DNA from: Ophioderma brevispina
Taxonomy: Eukaryota > Echinodermata > Ophiuroidea > Amphilepidida > Ophiodermatidae
DNA: 64,000 nucleotides
Direction: 5' to 3'
NCBI GenBank assembly: GCA_023653785.1
Contig: JAMKCH010084891.1
Span: 53,262 to 117,261, forward strand
This document shows positions 45,733 to 57,280 of the stretch, one piece after another. The notes under the pieces are model-generated. The model made no database searches, had not been told where the DNA came from, and was given only the letters and a program-made list of their open reading frames with translations. Both the position numbers and the translations under genes were made by a program. How positions within the stretch are numbered: the stretch's first letter is position 1; every line of letters begins with the position of its first letter.

Positions 45733-47268
45733 ACAGGGGGAGTCAAAAAGATTACACTCGTTGTGTTTTGAATTTTCTTCAGCAGTGAAAAATCTACCAA
45801 AGTACGACTTCCATATAAAACTCGATTGTTTCACCTACTAGAGAAATTTTAATTTTGATTTTGAACTTTGCATTGCTAAGTTAGCTAACTTAAAGATAGG
45901 TACCCATTTTTCACTTGGCCACGGATAACTGTTCGGAATTGGCCAAGGGCTTTGGATGAGTCTACACAAGTACCTCATGACAGTCTTTGCTGCTTTGATA
46001 CCTTGTGTTACTCGGTCGTAAGTACGTAATTCTGTTCTAATAATTCGAAAAAAAAAAAGTTGGCGTAGTGTGTGAAAATTATAAGACTGGAATAATACCG
46101 AAAGGCATTGTGGAAAAATGGGCTCGCCCGTAGAGATCTGCGTGTTAACTTTTTCCCGTGTCTGCGAGTGCCGAAGTACCGACAAAAATTCAATTTTCTC
46201 ATTGAGGTTCTATGGTTCAGACCAATTGCGATACATATTTAAAACAAAACATAGTAACGGGACCTCTGATGCCAAAACTTCCATAGAAAAAACCGTCCGT
46301 TTTCCGGAGGATATTTGAGATTTAGTTCATTTACACATATTCTCTATGACGGACTGATAACGTTAATCTCTCGCGCAGTTACCAATTTAGATATATCTTT
46401 CGCAGTTGTGACACAGACTGCACATTTTCCGGACCGTCAGTACCTTTTGTGTAAAACCTATCAAGAAAAAATTATTATTCTGAAATCAATAACAAATCAT
46501 GGAATCGTACCACCCAGATTTTGAAGCATGTTACTTCAATAAATGGTCGAAATTTGTCAAATCTTTTCAGGAAACATGAATGAAAATATTAGGCAATCCT
46601 GTGGATACAGCCGTTGACCCCATTTTTCGCGACTCCTTCAAACCGATGGGGGGGAGGGGGGTTACTTTGGGACTCAATATTTGGCATTACAGACATTGAT
46701 CGTCCATCTGCTTTCACTTGATTCTCGTCTTTTCCTCTCCCTTCCCTATCTTGTCTCTATCCTTTTATGCTTTTCCTTTCCCATTTATGTTTTACCGGAG
46801 CTTAAGTTTTTTTTTTTCTGGTAAAGGGCCCATATGGGAGGGGACAGTGCCTCCCTTCACCCCTGCCCCTGTTACGCTACTGTCATTATATTATCAATGA
46901 CAGTTGTTACGGATATGGAAATAGTTACTTGAACAAACTACAAAAGGGGGGGTTTTTATTTTTTTTTTCAAAAAAAAAAAAAAAAAAGCATTTCAGATGC
47001 CAGTAACTTCAATGGCCCCATGCTGCGTGGACGTGAAGAATTGTACAACAGTGTCAATATGGTTTTTGGCGGCCTTCCGTCAATTTTTACCGTATCTCCA
47101 ATATGCGAAAGGTCAAACTTTAGATTTCTTTACCAATGACAGTTGTGAGATATAAGGAGCCTATGTTGTCTTTATAAAAACCAATTTATAAAAATTGCTA
47201 AAATTTTTTAATATTTAAAAAAAAAAAAAAAAGTGTAAATCTTTTTGACTCACCCTGCAGCTCACCAA
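45733..47268. mobile_element. 1.5 kb element with mariner-like terminal repeats
   Basis: Left CAGGGGGAGTCAAAAAGATT then ACACT; right AGTGTAAATCTTTTTGACTC then ACCCTG. TA precedes the left end; the right flank is CA. The minus-strand frame at 45838-46185 is the only longer one and has no recognised transposase motif. Runs of A and T and a G run near 46650 interrupt it. Probably a non-autonomous relative of a Tc1/mariner element, by end sequence only. Confidence 0.65.
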
Positions 47269-47378
47269 ATCAATCTCCTTCATATCCAAAATCACCATTG
47301 TAATGAAATTTCCGATCCACTTTGGATTTCAGTATTTTAGGTAGGTCACATGTCATTCGCTGAACGTTTTGAAAAGGG

Positions 47379-47887
47379 TTTAAAGCGGCACTGCACATTT
47401 TCACAAAATATGAAATTTATTCAATTTGCTTCAAATGATAGTCTAGGCCCATTGGAAGAACAGAGCTAATTTTACACATAAAAAAAATAACATACCCAAA
47501 CAGATAGGGGCATTGATTTGAGGATAAAGACATCCAGGTAAGTTGTAGGCCAACTTTCTTTAAGTGTTTCATAACTTTAATCAACCAAATGTGATATTAC
47601 ATGAATATTGTTGACTGTACTCACTGATATAAAAACCCACAAAGGTATAGGACGGTCAAACAGTGTACATAGCGTGAGAAAAATGTATACGGAGTGCGTG
47701 TTTCTTGTGTAAACGCCATTTTCGTCGTGATTACAAAATCGTTCCGTATACCCATAAGGAAGCTGATTGTGTCTTAATATTGCGGGTGAGGGATTTTGTA
47801 TATAACAGCTTACACACATGCAAAAATTATCGATTTGAAAAATCTTGAGGGCGCACTGTTTTTCAAATGTGCCCAGTGTCTTTTAAA
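47379..47887. mobile_element. F7 MITE (about 509 bp)
   Basis: Left end TTAAAGCGGCACTGCACATT and right end AAATGTGCCCAGTGTCTTTT then AAAG are imperfect inverted repeats. No coding frame is convincing inside. Confidence 0.7.
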
Positions 47888-49149
47888 GGCGTTTGAAAAT
47901 GGTAAAGTAAGTTTGTTCTGATGTGGTTACGCCACAGTACAAAATGAAATTGGTGGTGTAATTCTAAAGTGCATGGGTATTGGGGTGTGTGGCGTATGTG
48001 TGGGTGTGAGTGAGGGCGCGTGTGGGTACTGTACGTGTACGTGTACACGTGTGTGTGTGTGCGACTGTGAACGTTTCAGTCTTTTCTTGTATCAATTAGT
48101 ATTGGGTTGACTTCGCCTCCCCCAGGTGTTACCATTATCATTGGACGTATAGTGCATAGGCCACTGAAATGTGAAAAAGTATTAAGGTCGTTCTGAAAAT
48201 GATATTTCGGCCTCTACATAAAAGTTAAGTTCGTTCTTGATGTGTTACGCACAAACAGTAAAAAATACATCTGGGAGTGTAGGTTAATTTCTAATAAAAA
48301 TATATCACGGGGGGAGGGAGGATTTTGCAATTCACGTGGACCAAATGACCACAGACACCACGAAAACCTACAAACATGTTTGATGTGTTTAAACTGGTCA
48401 TTCAAATGGAATTAATTTGATGAAGAAAATAAAGAAACGATTAGACTAGATATGTGTCAATTGGATCAGAGTTTTTCTTGTTGTGAATACGCACAAAACA
48501 GTAGAGAATTACATTGCGTGCAGTGTATTTAATTCTATTTAAGTGCGTGTGTTTAGATATATGTGTGTGTGTATGTGTGTGTGTGAGGGCCAGCGCCAGA
48601 GCATGATGTGTGTTGCCGACTGTGAAAGTTTCAGCCTTTCTAGATACTTAACGGATGATGCATTTCGGCTTTTTATGAAAATAAGTACACATTCAGATTA
48701 AGAAGACGCAAGTATGAGCATGATTGAAATTAAAAAAAAAGTGAGGGCAAAAAGGTAACGTTCACCATATAACCTATGTTACTTTATTTGATCAAAAGCG
48801 ACCCACACTACCGACATTCAAAATCAAGGTAGAGATATGCTCACATTTGGAAGACACAATGCACATAGGGTAAAGCAATTTCCAACTTCCGCCACAACAT
48901 ATGAGGTGAAATATATCCGATATGTGTACCAAAACAGTAAAAGTTTCACATATCCCTGAACTGGAGTGTTCTAAACACCAGGTCATCCATGATTACTAAT
49001 AAACTAAAATAAACAGTTAAAAAGTTCTCGGAGTGATTACGCGCGCACAAAGAGTACAAAATGCAAGTTGGCGCGTGTAGTTCAATGTCTAAACTGTGCG
49101 TACGGCGGTGTGTTGTGCGTGTATCAAGATGTTAAAATATGTCAAATTC

Positions 49150-52100
49150 TGCACGAAATCACAAAGTTGACTAAAAGAAATGTTTTCTATTTGTCAATTC
49201 ATCTGGACCAAAATGACAGGATTGCCGCCCAAATATACCACCATTGTGAGTGTAAACTTGGTTCTAAATTGGAATTACGAATGATAAAGATAAAGACACG
49301 TTGTAGTCTAAGATTGTTTCATTAGTGACATGCAGAGTTTTATTTGTATATATGAACAAAATATACTACTACTATAGGGAACCCACAATCAGGCACAGTA
49401 AAATGAACTGATTATTACTGAATTCAAACACCCCTTTAATCTTCAAGTTGTAGCTTTTTTAATATGATAAATCTTCTGTGGTTGATCATTTTACAAATTA
49501 ATTCTCCGAAAGGTTGCAAATATTGTTTTCAATTTTGCCAAGACTCTATTGACAAATAGATATCAGTTTATAGTCTTTCGTGATTTTTGAGAAAAAATAA
49601 CAGGGTTATTGAGTCAATCTAGTACTCAGATTTATTAAAACTTGATATTAAATTACAACAATGGAAACGTTGACTAGTTAATTATACACACCTGTGGAGG
49701 TGTGTGGTTGTGTATGTTCTATGTTAAGATTGTTTCATCGATTAATGATGATCAACAAAACGCAATCTGACGAATAAGGAATGCATGTATATTAATTAAT
49801 TTCGAACACAGGCTTTAGTCTTATCGTGACGCGTGATTTTTGTGGGTGGTTTTTGGGAAAAAAAAATATGAAAATAGCGAATAATTACATTAACACATTA
49901 AATGGACACGTTGCGAAATAAACACAGAGTAAATCTTGCGATACATATTACGCTAAACTTAAAAACAAAAAGACAATGGTATAATACATTTGGTAATCAA
50001 TTTGTAAATCAAAGAAAATTTTCGAGTCAATTCTACTTGCAAAAAATGGAAACGTTGAACACTAAAAGCGATATCATATTAAAACCCCAAACCAATTACA
50101 ATAAAGCTTTGTTCAACATATTCAAAACGCATTGTTACAAAACTATACAAAATCCATCGAGTGTCTAAATTCACAGATTCATAATCCGACATAATTATCT
50201 TGCATTATGTCTTTTGCATATGAAACATGTATTAAACTTATTGTGTTAAATCTCTACACGCATAAAGGAAACGGTACTGAAATATATAAATAATGACGCA
50301 GTAAATATTGAGAGATAATACATTCAAAATGACCAAAACAAATGTCAGTCAGACCATTTAATCTCAGCGACGACAATTGGAATAAAATTTTTACCAAGTA
50401 TTTGGGTCAAAGTATACAATATGTGAATTTTACACGACAAATTGGTAACATTTTGCCAATTATTGGTGTCAGTACACCATGTTGTGTATTCCTAAAGGGG
50501 GACCCGATCGACATCTTCGCCCCCCCCCCCCCCCCCCCACCACATTTACGCCATCAAAATTGGAGATTTTTGGATTCAGAAGAAAGCTCATTTTTTTCAT
50601 TACCCCAGTGTAAATTTTAGACCCAGGAATGTTTCCTTTTGATTTTATTGAACAAAAACGTCTCACAAGTAGTACCACATAACACACTGTTATGGGCCAA
50701 TTTTGCTTCTACTATCCAGACTGTTGGGGCGATTTAACTCAAAAATTTGTACTCGATGTTTTGGTGATGCTTCCAGTGAAGGATAAAACATGTGAAAACT
50801 TGGATCATATTGCGGGTCACCCACCTTTAATCCTGACACAACAGCGTGGACATTTTTAAGGAAAATACATTTTTTAGAAGAGTGAAACAATAAATATTTG
50901 TGTTATTTTGGGGCGCCATTATAGTACTGTTATGTGCATACGACTTGAAAATATAAACATAATAAAAGTTTACCAAAATCATAAACATTAAATATTTTAT
51001 GTGAGATATGTGGATATTGTCTGGTAGGATATGTTTTAAAAAGTGAGTTAAAAAAAATAAGTCAACGCAATTCACATTCTTATAAATTTAAGTTCCGACT
51101 CAATTTTTTGTCTATATCAGAGGGCAATTTTTATCAATCTTTCCCTCTAAAACATCAAAAAGGCACTGTAAGCTCTTTTTAAGAACCAGATTCGAATGTG
51201 CAAAGCGACGCAAGGACATTTCATTTTCATGTTAAAATGCCACGTCCCGTTTAACCGATTTTGGTTGAAGTTATCCATGTTCGCAAATGTGGTAAATCAC
51301 CACTTGAATTGAATAAACCGAGAAAGCATTTTTAGTGGTTAGTATTTTATTTCTGTCATGCTTTCCGTATGCCGATTATACGACACGAAGTTCAAAACTT
51401 ATCGATTTGGTATTTTTCCCTATTTTTTCCCCATAAACATAATGTTCGGGAAAACTTGTCAAAGTAAAATTTGTATCCTAAAAGGAAGGAAAAACCCATG
51501 TATTTCTTTTCTTTTGAAATAATTAATTGAAAAAAAGGTGTAAAGCATGTTGGTTCTAATGTCAGTCGTAAATAATTTAAAATAAGAGTGAATTGAAGCT
51601 TATAGGCACTTACCAAACACCAACAGTTAAAAAAAAAAAAAAAGTGCACTTCGAACTTTTTTGTTATCTAATAAAACTGACAACTAAAGCGCTTGTATAA
51701 CATTGACGTTACAACATTTTAGGTTGTTTAAAGAAGAAATGTTCATCAGTATCAAGAGAAACCTGTCGAAGGTATGCTGCTATGCTAATATATACAGGAA
51801 CGTATAGTAACACGCTGACCTGACTTAGGCGTGGACAGACTTTTTTGTTCCACACACTCAATATATCGTATTATTTAAAATCTTCCGGACAAAATTGTTG
51901 TCCAACGAATCCGACACTGTTCAAGTTACGCGGTAAAATTCCAAGGAGTTGTATTTATAAACTGCATGCAGTTATACCATAGAGGCATACCGTATCATGA
52001 TATAACTTCATGTCATGATTTACTGCCTAGTGTTCCAGAATACAAGTTAAAATGTTTATTACGACACTGTGAATCTGCGGGTTTATCATTTGAAGATTTT

Positions 52101-52369
52101 AAGATTACTATTATTACTCTTATTTTACCAATTAGTGCCAATGTTCCCGAGCAGTTACCTGGATGTACAAACCTGAGTTCGATGTTTGCATAATCAATAA
52201 CATGCATATTTGTAGATTTATTTTAAGGATCTATTTTACGCTCCACTGGATTGTAATGTACACAATAGGACGCATTCAGAGGCGGCGTCATATCGATTGA
52301 CATCCGGTTCATACTATTCCTTCTATACTGACAATAACTTTAGTGGAATTACACTGGGATTATTAGGCT
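49150..52369. other. AT-rich spacer without recognised gene
   Basis: Several short open frames (49902-50168, 50342-50620, 51966-52193) have no domain or convincing splice sites. A C run of 18 lies at 50521-50538. Nothing else recognised. Confidence 0.4.
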
Positions 52370-52555
52370 CACGTCCGTTGGCCTTTTTTGCACGTCCCCC
52401 CCGTTTCGTAAAGGGACGCGCATCTGTTGTAGACATGGACGCCAAGGACAGAACACGGACGCCACGTCCGTTTAGCCCTTTCTGACGTCATTTGGCCATT
52501 CTTGGTCCGTTTTGGTGAATGGACGCGTCCATTCCGGCGTCCGTTTGGCGATAAT
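52370..52555. repeat. GACG-rich block related to 44050-44470
   Basis: Words CACGTCCGTT, GGACGCCACGTCCGTTTAGC and GAATGGACGCGTCCATTCCG, including palindromes, precede the SINE at 52561 directly. Confidence 0.75.
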
Positions 52556-52560
52556 TGTAT

Positions 52561-52960
52561 CGCCACATAGCTCGATATGTGGTCCAGTGGATATAACGAC
52601 CGACTCATGACCCAAAGGTCCAGGTTCGAGTCCCGATGAGTCCAATTTTTGTTTTTAGCACTTGGTCAAGGCACTTTACCTCACTTGCCTCTCTCCCCCA
52701 GGTGCAAAATTGGGAGCTGTTTCTATATTATCATGAGCGCCGCCCAAAAGGTATGAGTATGCCTTGGCATTTGTAAGGCAGCTGGCATATTTCTAGTGGC
52801 AGCGGAATAAATGACAAAGCACTTTGATTACAATGTGAAAGGCAACTATATAAATGTCGACCTTTATTTATAAGGTATGTGGCCCTCATAATTGTAACTA
52901 TTTTCCTACCATTGCCATATAGTCCCTGCGAAAACAGGTACAAAAACCTTCTAAAATATC
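52561..52960 (+). mobile_element. tRNA-derived SINE, copy 1
   Basis: A box TGGTCCAGTGG at 52580-52590 and B box GGTTCGAGTCC at 52623-52633 have tRNA spacing. An anticodon-loop-like CTCATGA suggests a tRNA-Met type head. The body contains GGCACTTTACCTCACTTGCC and TCTCTCCCCCAGG, shared with the SINE at 53420. The 3' end lies near TATAAATGTCGACC. Acceptor-stem pairing is poor, so this is not a functional tRNA. Confidence 0.85.
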
Positions 52961-53419
52961 AGCCTTTCTTTTCTTTGGCACTAGTCAGTCCCCAAATAAT
53001 CTCAGCTTTTAATGATTAGCTCACCTTTCAGCAAAATGCACAGTTTGATCACATTTCTGATTCCTTATTCATACTAGACTCACATGCCTGTGACGTTGGC
53101 TGCCTAGATGCATTGTTTGGGTGTGGACCCTTAACGTAAGATCTCTTGATATTTTTCAAAATGTTATTTTTTTCCCCATTGGATAAGGTTGGCATGGGTT
53201 GAAATTGTTGCATTTATCTAGTCTAGATGGAAAGGATTCTTTTGATAAGCGATCTCCCGAAGATAGCTGTGAGTTTTGTGCCAGAGATGGTACTGGTTAG
53301 AGTGTTGTTCTATGGTTTTCCTTTCTAATCAGTGACATATCTGTCATTTATTGGTGATTTTAATTTTCAGGCAACTACTGTAACTGAATAGGGTAGTATT
53401 GGGCTTATGATTACATTTA

Positions 53420-54060
53420 AGGGTTAGGGGCACGTGTGGTGGCAGTTGGATCAGCGCTCGCCTAAAGCATAAGGCCTAAAAAAAAAATTGTTTTGATTGA
53501 CTCACGCCGACCGACCCTATTTTTTACCGCCGACCCTAGATATTTTTATTTTTTGTGTGGCAAAAAAAAGGTTTTCCACTGTTTTGTACCTGATATATGT
53601 CATGACAACGCGGAAATGCAAAAACAGGAATTTAATGACGTCAAACTTCGGTACTCTAAAAGGATTGCAGGACATTCAAAATTACAAATAACAGATGTGT
53701 TACCGAAAAGTGAAGATGTGCCTTTGTTTTTAGTATTGTGCATATATTTTGTGTTCTGTATGTGAAAACTCCGACCTACCTACCCTATTTTTTTTCTATT
53801 GGTTACGCCCATCAAACAGTTGTTTTTTAGGCCTAAGGTTTTGTGAGTTTCGAGGCCCCGCTGTCCCCAATGTTTTGTGCTCTTGGCATGGCACTTTTAC
53901 CTCGCTTGCCTCTCTCCACCCAGGGGTATAAATGGGTACCGGTATATGCTCGTTGTGTTGGAGGAGTGGCGAACCCCCCACATTAACATATATGGGGGTC
54001 TGGCCCAAACCACCAATGCCTAGAGATTGTCACTCCGCCTGTCGGGCTCACCCTTTGCAA
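53420..54060 (+). mobile_element. tRNA-derived SINE, copy 2, interrupted
   Basis: The head has CACGTGTGGTGGCAGTTGG then ATCAGCGCTCGCC (A box region, 53430-53462) and resumes after the insertion with GTTTCGAGGCC (B box region, 53847). The body GGCACTTTTACCTCGCTTGC, CTCTCTCCACCCAGG and TATAAATGGGTACC matches copy 1. The DNA at 53473-53833 is a later insertion. Confidence 0.82.
53473..53833. mobile_element. Harbinger-like MITE inside SINE (361 bp)
   Basis: Ends GGCCTAAAAAAAAAATTGTT and AACAGTTGTTTTTTAGGCC are inverted repeats. TAA occurs on both sides (53470-53472 and 53834-53836). A 3 bp TAA duplication and GGCC ends fit PIF/Harbinger. Removing the element and one TAA restores a continuous SINE head. 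The open frames inside are repeat-derived. Confidence 0.85.
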
Positions 54061-54350
54061 TTTTTTGGTTGAGGTCATTGTTAGAGGTCGGCAGGAGGAG
54101 TTGAATATTTATTACTTTCATCCTGTATGCCCCAGCTCCTGAAAATATAGGAAAATTGTTAAAGAAGTAGCTTGCTGCATCATTGTAAGGGATCTCTCCT
54201 CAAATATTAGCAGTTTCATAAATGGACATTTCTGATGTCTGAGTATAATTCAGTTCCTTAATTATTACAGCAATAGCTCTAGTAGTAGTGACTCTTTACA
54301 GTTTTTGTATTGTATCCACTGACTGAAATGCTCACCTGAAATACTTGTAT

Positions 54351-54662
54351 TTAAAGGGGATTTTTGTGATCCACAACCTCATCCCCCGACTTACCTAAAA
54401 AAAGTTGAGATTTTTATATCATCTAAACCGTTAGCCTTAGCAATCCATGTGTACCTAATGTACATGCAAATTCGGTCGTATCTATAAGAAATGGCAATTT
54501 TGTATTTTCTGTTAGTAATTGGACAGAAATTGTAGCACAATGGTCTATGGGACCATGGGAAACAAGCAATTGCTCATAACACAAAACCGCAAGATCGGAA
54601 TCAGCTCAAATTTTGTGAATAAGCTTTTTTCAAGGATATCTAGTGAACCACGAATAAAACAA
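54351..54662. mobile_element. F4 MITE, copy 2 (reverse)
   Basis: Starts TTAAAGGGGATTTTTGTGAT then CACAACCTCATCCCCCGACT, the reverse of the right half of the copy at 5637. The far end has lost its terminal repeat. Confidence 0.8.
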
Positions 54663-54839
54663 GATTGTGTTGCAAAATGGGAAGTGATCAGGATTTGCAT
54701 GTTTCATGGGGTGGAGATGAGGTATGTAAAGGGGAAGTCAATTCACATTGTTGAAAGCAATATAGGAAGTTCTGTGGGTATAATGTATATACTTCACCAG
54801 GGAGAACTCGGCCAGTGCACTATATCAATAACTAGAATG

Positions 54840-55260
54840 AAACAATGAAACTCCAGGACTTTCAAAGCTTTTGGAACTCCAGAGATGAGAATTTTATTTT
54901 AATTATTTTACTTCAGTCCAAGTTGTGTCCACATGATGGCTGAAACTCTGAAGTCATACCCCTCACTATTCTCCTCCATTTCTCTTATCAGAGCGTAGAC
55001 TGGAAGTCAACATTTCAGAAGCCGTGGCTTTTTGCGTGTGATATACACAGGAGTTTGTCAACAAATATGACCTTGCAAGGTCACCCCTTTCTTTGCTCAC
55101 TATCCCCCAAAGCTGTCCACACGGCACAACACTCCAAAACTCTAGAGTGTTATCAGAGTTTGAGCTTCGATCACCAAGTTTTTTTTTTGATAAAACCCTG
55201 CAAGACCCGTGTTAACACTCCAGAGTTTAAAACTCAATGTGTCCACATGGTCAAAACCCC
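54840..55260. repeat. R8 repeat with CTCCAGAG motifs
   Basis: AACTCCAGAG, CCAAGTTGTGTCCACATGAT and ACTCCAGAGTTTAAAACTC words, plus TTTGTCAACAAATATGACCT, tie it to 31960-32340. CAGAGTTT and AAACTCTG occur in both orientations, suggesting inverted ends. Confidence 0.6.
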
Positions 55261-55364
55261 CGATCGACATGCACATATGAAATGGATATGGTGTAAGGCT
55301 CGCGCTTCCAAACCCAGGGGCATTCAGTGACAGAGGACTGGAAAAAAATAGGGTGAGAGACAGC

Positions 55365-55560
55365 CAAATTGCCCCAAAATAGGGGTTTTCTGAGTGACAA
55401 ATTTGCCCCAAAATAGGGTCTTTGGGTGAGATTTTTGTAAAATTTTCTAAAAATAGAGGTCTTTTGGTGAAAATATTGAAAATTTGCCCCAAAATAGGGG
55501 TCTTTGGGTGACAGTGGTAAAATTTTCAAAAAATATGGATCTTTGGGTGACAACGGTGCT
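55365..55560. repeat. About 40 bp minisatellite
   Basis: Five units with TTGCCCCAAAATAGGGG and TCTTTGGGTGA start near 55371, 55405, 55446, 55486 and 55526. On the minus strand it reads as repeated DPYFGA-like peptides, which is a product of the repeat. Confidence 0.85.
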
Positions 55561-56078
55561 GAAAAGGGGGGGGGGGTCTTAACAGCCGTACATACATATT
55601 ACTTCCAAGATGGGAGTGCCCCACCCGGGTACTTCCATATAACCCTAAAATCACACTCAACAAGGATGGCCTGTCTATTGGTGTATTTAAGCATTTTGAT
55701 ACACGGCAGCTATTGCAACAGTTAAACTATTCAGACAAAATTAATCCTTGCATAGAAGTGCTAAAACTCACCTCTTTAAGCAAAGCAAAGGTCCCATTTA
55801 CAACAACATCACTAGTAAAAAATTGGTACTAGATGAAAACTTCTGTGAAGACCCTCCTGTAAAGATATCTGATTGCTGCGGATGACCTCAAAATGTATCG
55901 AGGGAGTAGGGAAACATGGGAAAGCAGGAACAAGCAAAATGGTACTGTCAGAGCCCTCAGGCTGATTGGACTCCCTGTTCATGCATCGTGAGTGTCAATT
56001 GATGGAGGACAGGTAACTTTTTACCATCTAAAGGAGACTCTGTATATTTGATTCTTCTAATTTTGAAAGCCATAATAA
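55561..56078. other. Spacer 5' of exon at 56342
   Basis: No exon with a phase 1 donor was recognised here. A G run lies at 55567-55576. Confidence 0.35.
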
Positions 56079-56270
56079 CAGTGGCATAGCCAGTATTTTA
56101 TTGACGAGGGGGCGCAACAGATTTGTGAGTGTACTGACATGTGTATTGTACCGACAAACAATTTTTTTTGGCTCGCTGCGCTCGCTGGTTTCCCGAATTT
56201 TTGTTACCGTCGCCTACAAAAGGGGTGGGTGGGTGGGGGGGGGGAATATGCCCCCGTGCCCACGCCACTG
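56079..56270. mobile_element. hAT MITE with perfect 8 bp target duplication
   Basis: Ends CAGTGGCATAGCC and CCCACGCCACTG, with CATAATAA directly repeated at 56071-56078 and 56271-56278. 192 bp. Ends of the CAGNG type plus an 8 bp duplication are diagnostic of hAT. It lies 72 bp upstream of the small exon at 56342, presumably in an intron. Confidence 0.92.
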
Positions 56271-56341
56271 CATAATAATATGTGAAATAATTTTAACACA
56301 TTCCTTAATAGTTTTTCTTTTGTTTACTTTTTTTTTGATAG

Positions 56342-56416
56342 TGTCATGCGATGAAGATGAACTTGCCGAGATGTTTGGTGAATCACCGAAAAAGAATCAA
56401 GTGAAATCTTTTAAAG
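56342..56416 (+). CDS. Internal exon of SQ/TQ-rich acidic protein gene
   Basis: A 75 nt exon preceded by a long pyrimidine tract ending TTTTGATAG and followed by the donor GTAGCT. It reads SCDEDELAEMFGESPKKNQV then KSFK, an acidic start and a lysine-rich end. Both boundaries are phase 1, so the exon is symmetric and could be skipped without changing frame. The donor phase matches the acceptor at 59921. Nothing upstream in the window is recognised as the preceding exon; the 5' side is repeat-filled. The short length makes the call moderate, but the phase match and the shared acidic composition support it. Confidence 0.6.
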
Positions 56417-56923
56417 GTAGCTATTGTAATGTTTCCTTTGTATTAATATGATTCAGTAAAGTAAGAGGAAAAGTGATTTTGCTTCACCTGTGTCTTTTTA
56501 TATACACGCTTGAAGTGAAGTTCTTATGGACTAACATGTATACGTATTGAAAAGTGATTTCTATGAATGATCATCATATCCTCATTGTGGTGCTGAACAT
56601 TGATTTGAACCTCACCATATTCATCATCTCACAGATAGAGAATGTTAGTGAAAAAATGTAATTAAAGCTTGGTTGGTGTACAGCCTAAATTTTTTAAACA
56701 TAATATTTTCCCATATAACTGAATTCCAAACGGTGGCATAGCAGCATAGGGTACAGGGGGTATGTGTCCACAATGAGGGACAAAATTTGAAAAATTTAAT
56801 TGAAAATTTGCAGCAAAGTGGTTGGTGTCTTCACCCCCCCCCCATCAGAAGTCAAAATGGTTGGTGCCCCTTGTACCCCTTAATCTTCCAATCAAATTAC
56901 TCACACTACATAATATGCCTTGA

Positions 56924-57280
56924 TTAAAGGTGCAATGAGAGATTTTGAGGCACCCAAATATTTTGTCATAATAGTAATTTCATATAGATTAGACACTCAA
57001 TAGATTTCTTACCTTGAATTTGGCTACAGAAATGTCTTAAAAGAGAGAAAAAAGGTGATTTTGATTTGCTTATATTTCATTATAAAACATAGGCTGAATT
57101 TTGTATTTGCTCCTATACAAAATTAGAAATTTCAAAATTTTTGTACCAAAGAAACATTTCTTAGCTTAATCCTTTCAGATGGGGATATTATTGATGGAAA
57201 GCTTTACATCAGGTCAAAAATCAGTACTTTCAATTTTTTTAGGGACACCTCATATGTGAAATCGCTTGTTGCACCTTTAA
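56924..57280. mobile_element. F1 MITE, copy 3 (intronic)
   Basis: Inverted ends TTAAAGGTGCAATGAGAGAT and CTTGTTGCACCTTTAA; nearly the same as 12160-12513 and in the same orientation. It sits inside the intron of the SQ/TQ gene. Confidence 0.9.

Larger units (their letters stand above)
45370..49150. repeat. Dispersed GT-rich array, about five diverged units
   Basis: Units near 45477, 47913, 48230, 48475 and 49023 share TTCTTGATGTGATACGCACA, CAGTACAAAAT, GCGTGTAATTCTAA, then a (GT)n run and GTGAAAGTTTCAGCC. The first and last also share an upstream part (TGTTCTAAACACC-like, ATGATTACTAA). Later insertions, including the elements at 45733 and 47379, separate them. Confidence 0.7.

Noticed and set aside
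45838..46202. Minus-strand frame of 115 codons as a transposase
   Set aside because: No DD(E/D) catalytic motif or helix-turn-helix pattern could be seen.
51966..52193. 75-codon frame of globular-looking composition
   Set aside because: No recognisable family and no splice signals; length is within chance expectation.
52561..52640. Possible tRNA-Met gene
   Set aside because: A and B boxes are present, but acceptor and anticodon stems pair poorly and a SINE body follows.
53493..53931. Frames of 60-90 codons
   Set aside because: They lie in or across the Harbinger-like MITE and the SINE.
55142..55553. Minus-strand frames with repeated DPYFGA-like motif
   Set aside because: Produced by the 40 bp minisatellite; no start or domain of its own.
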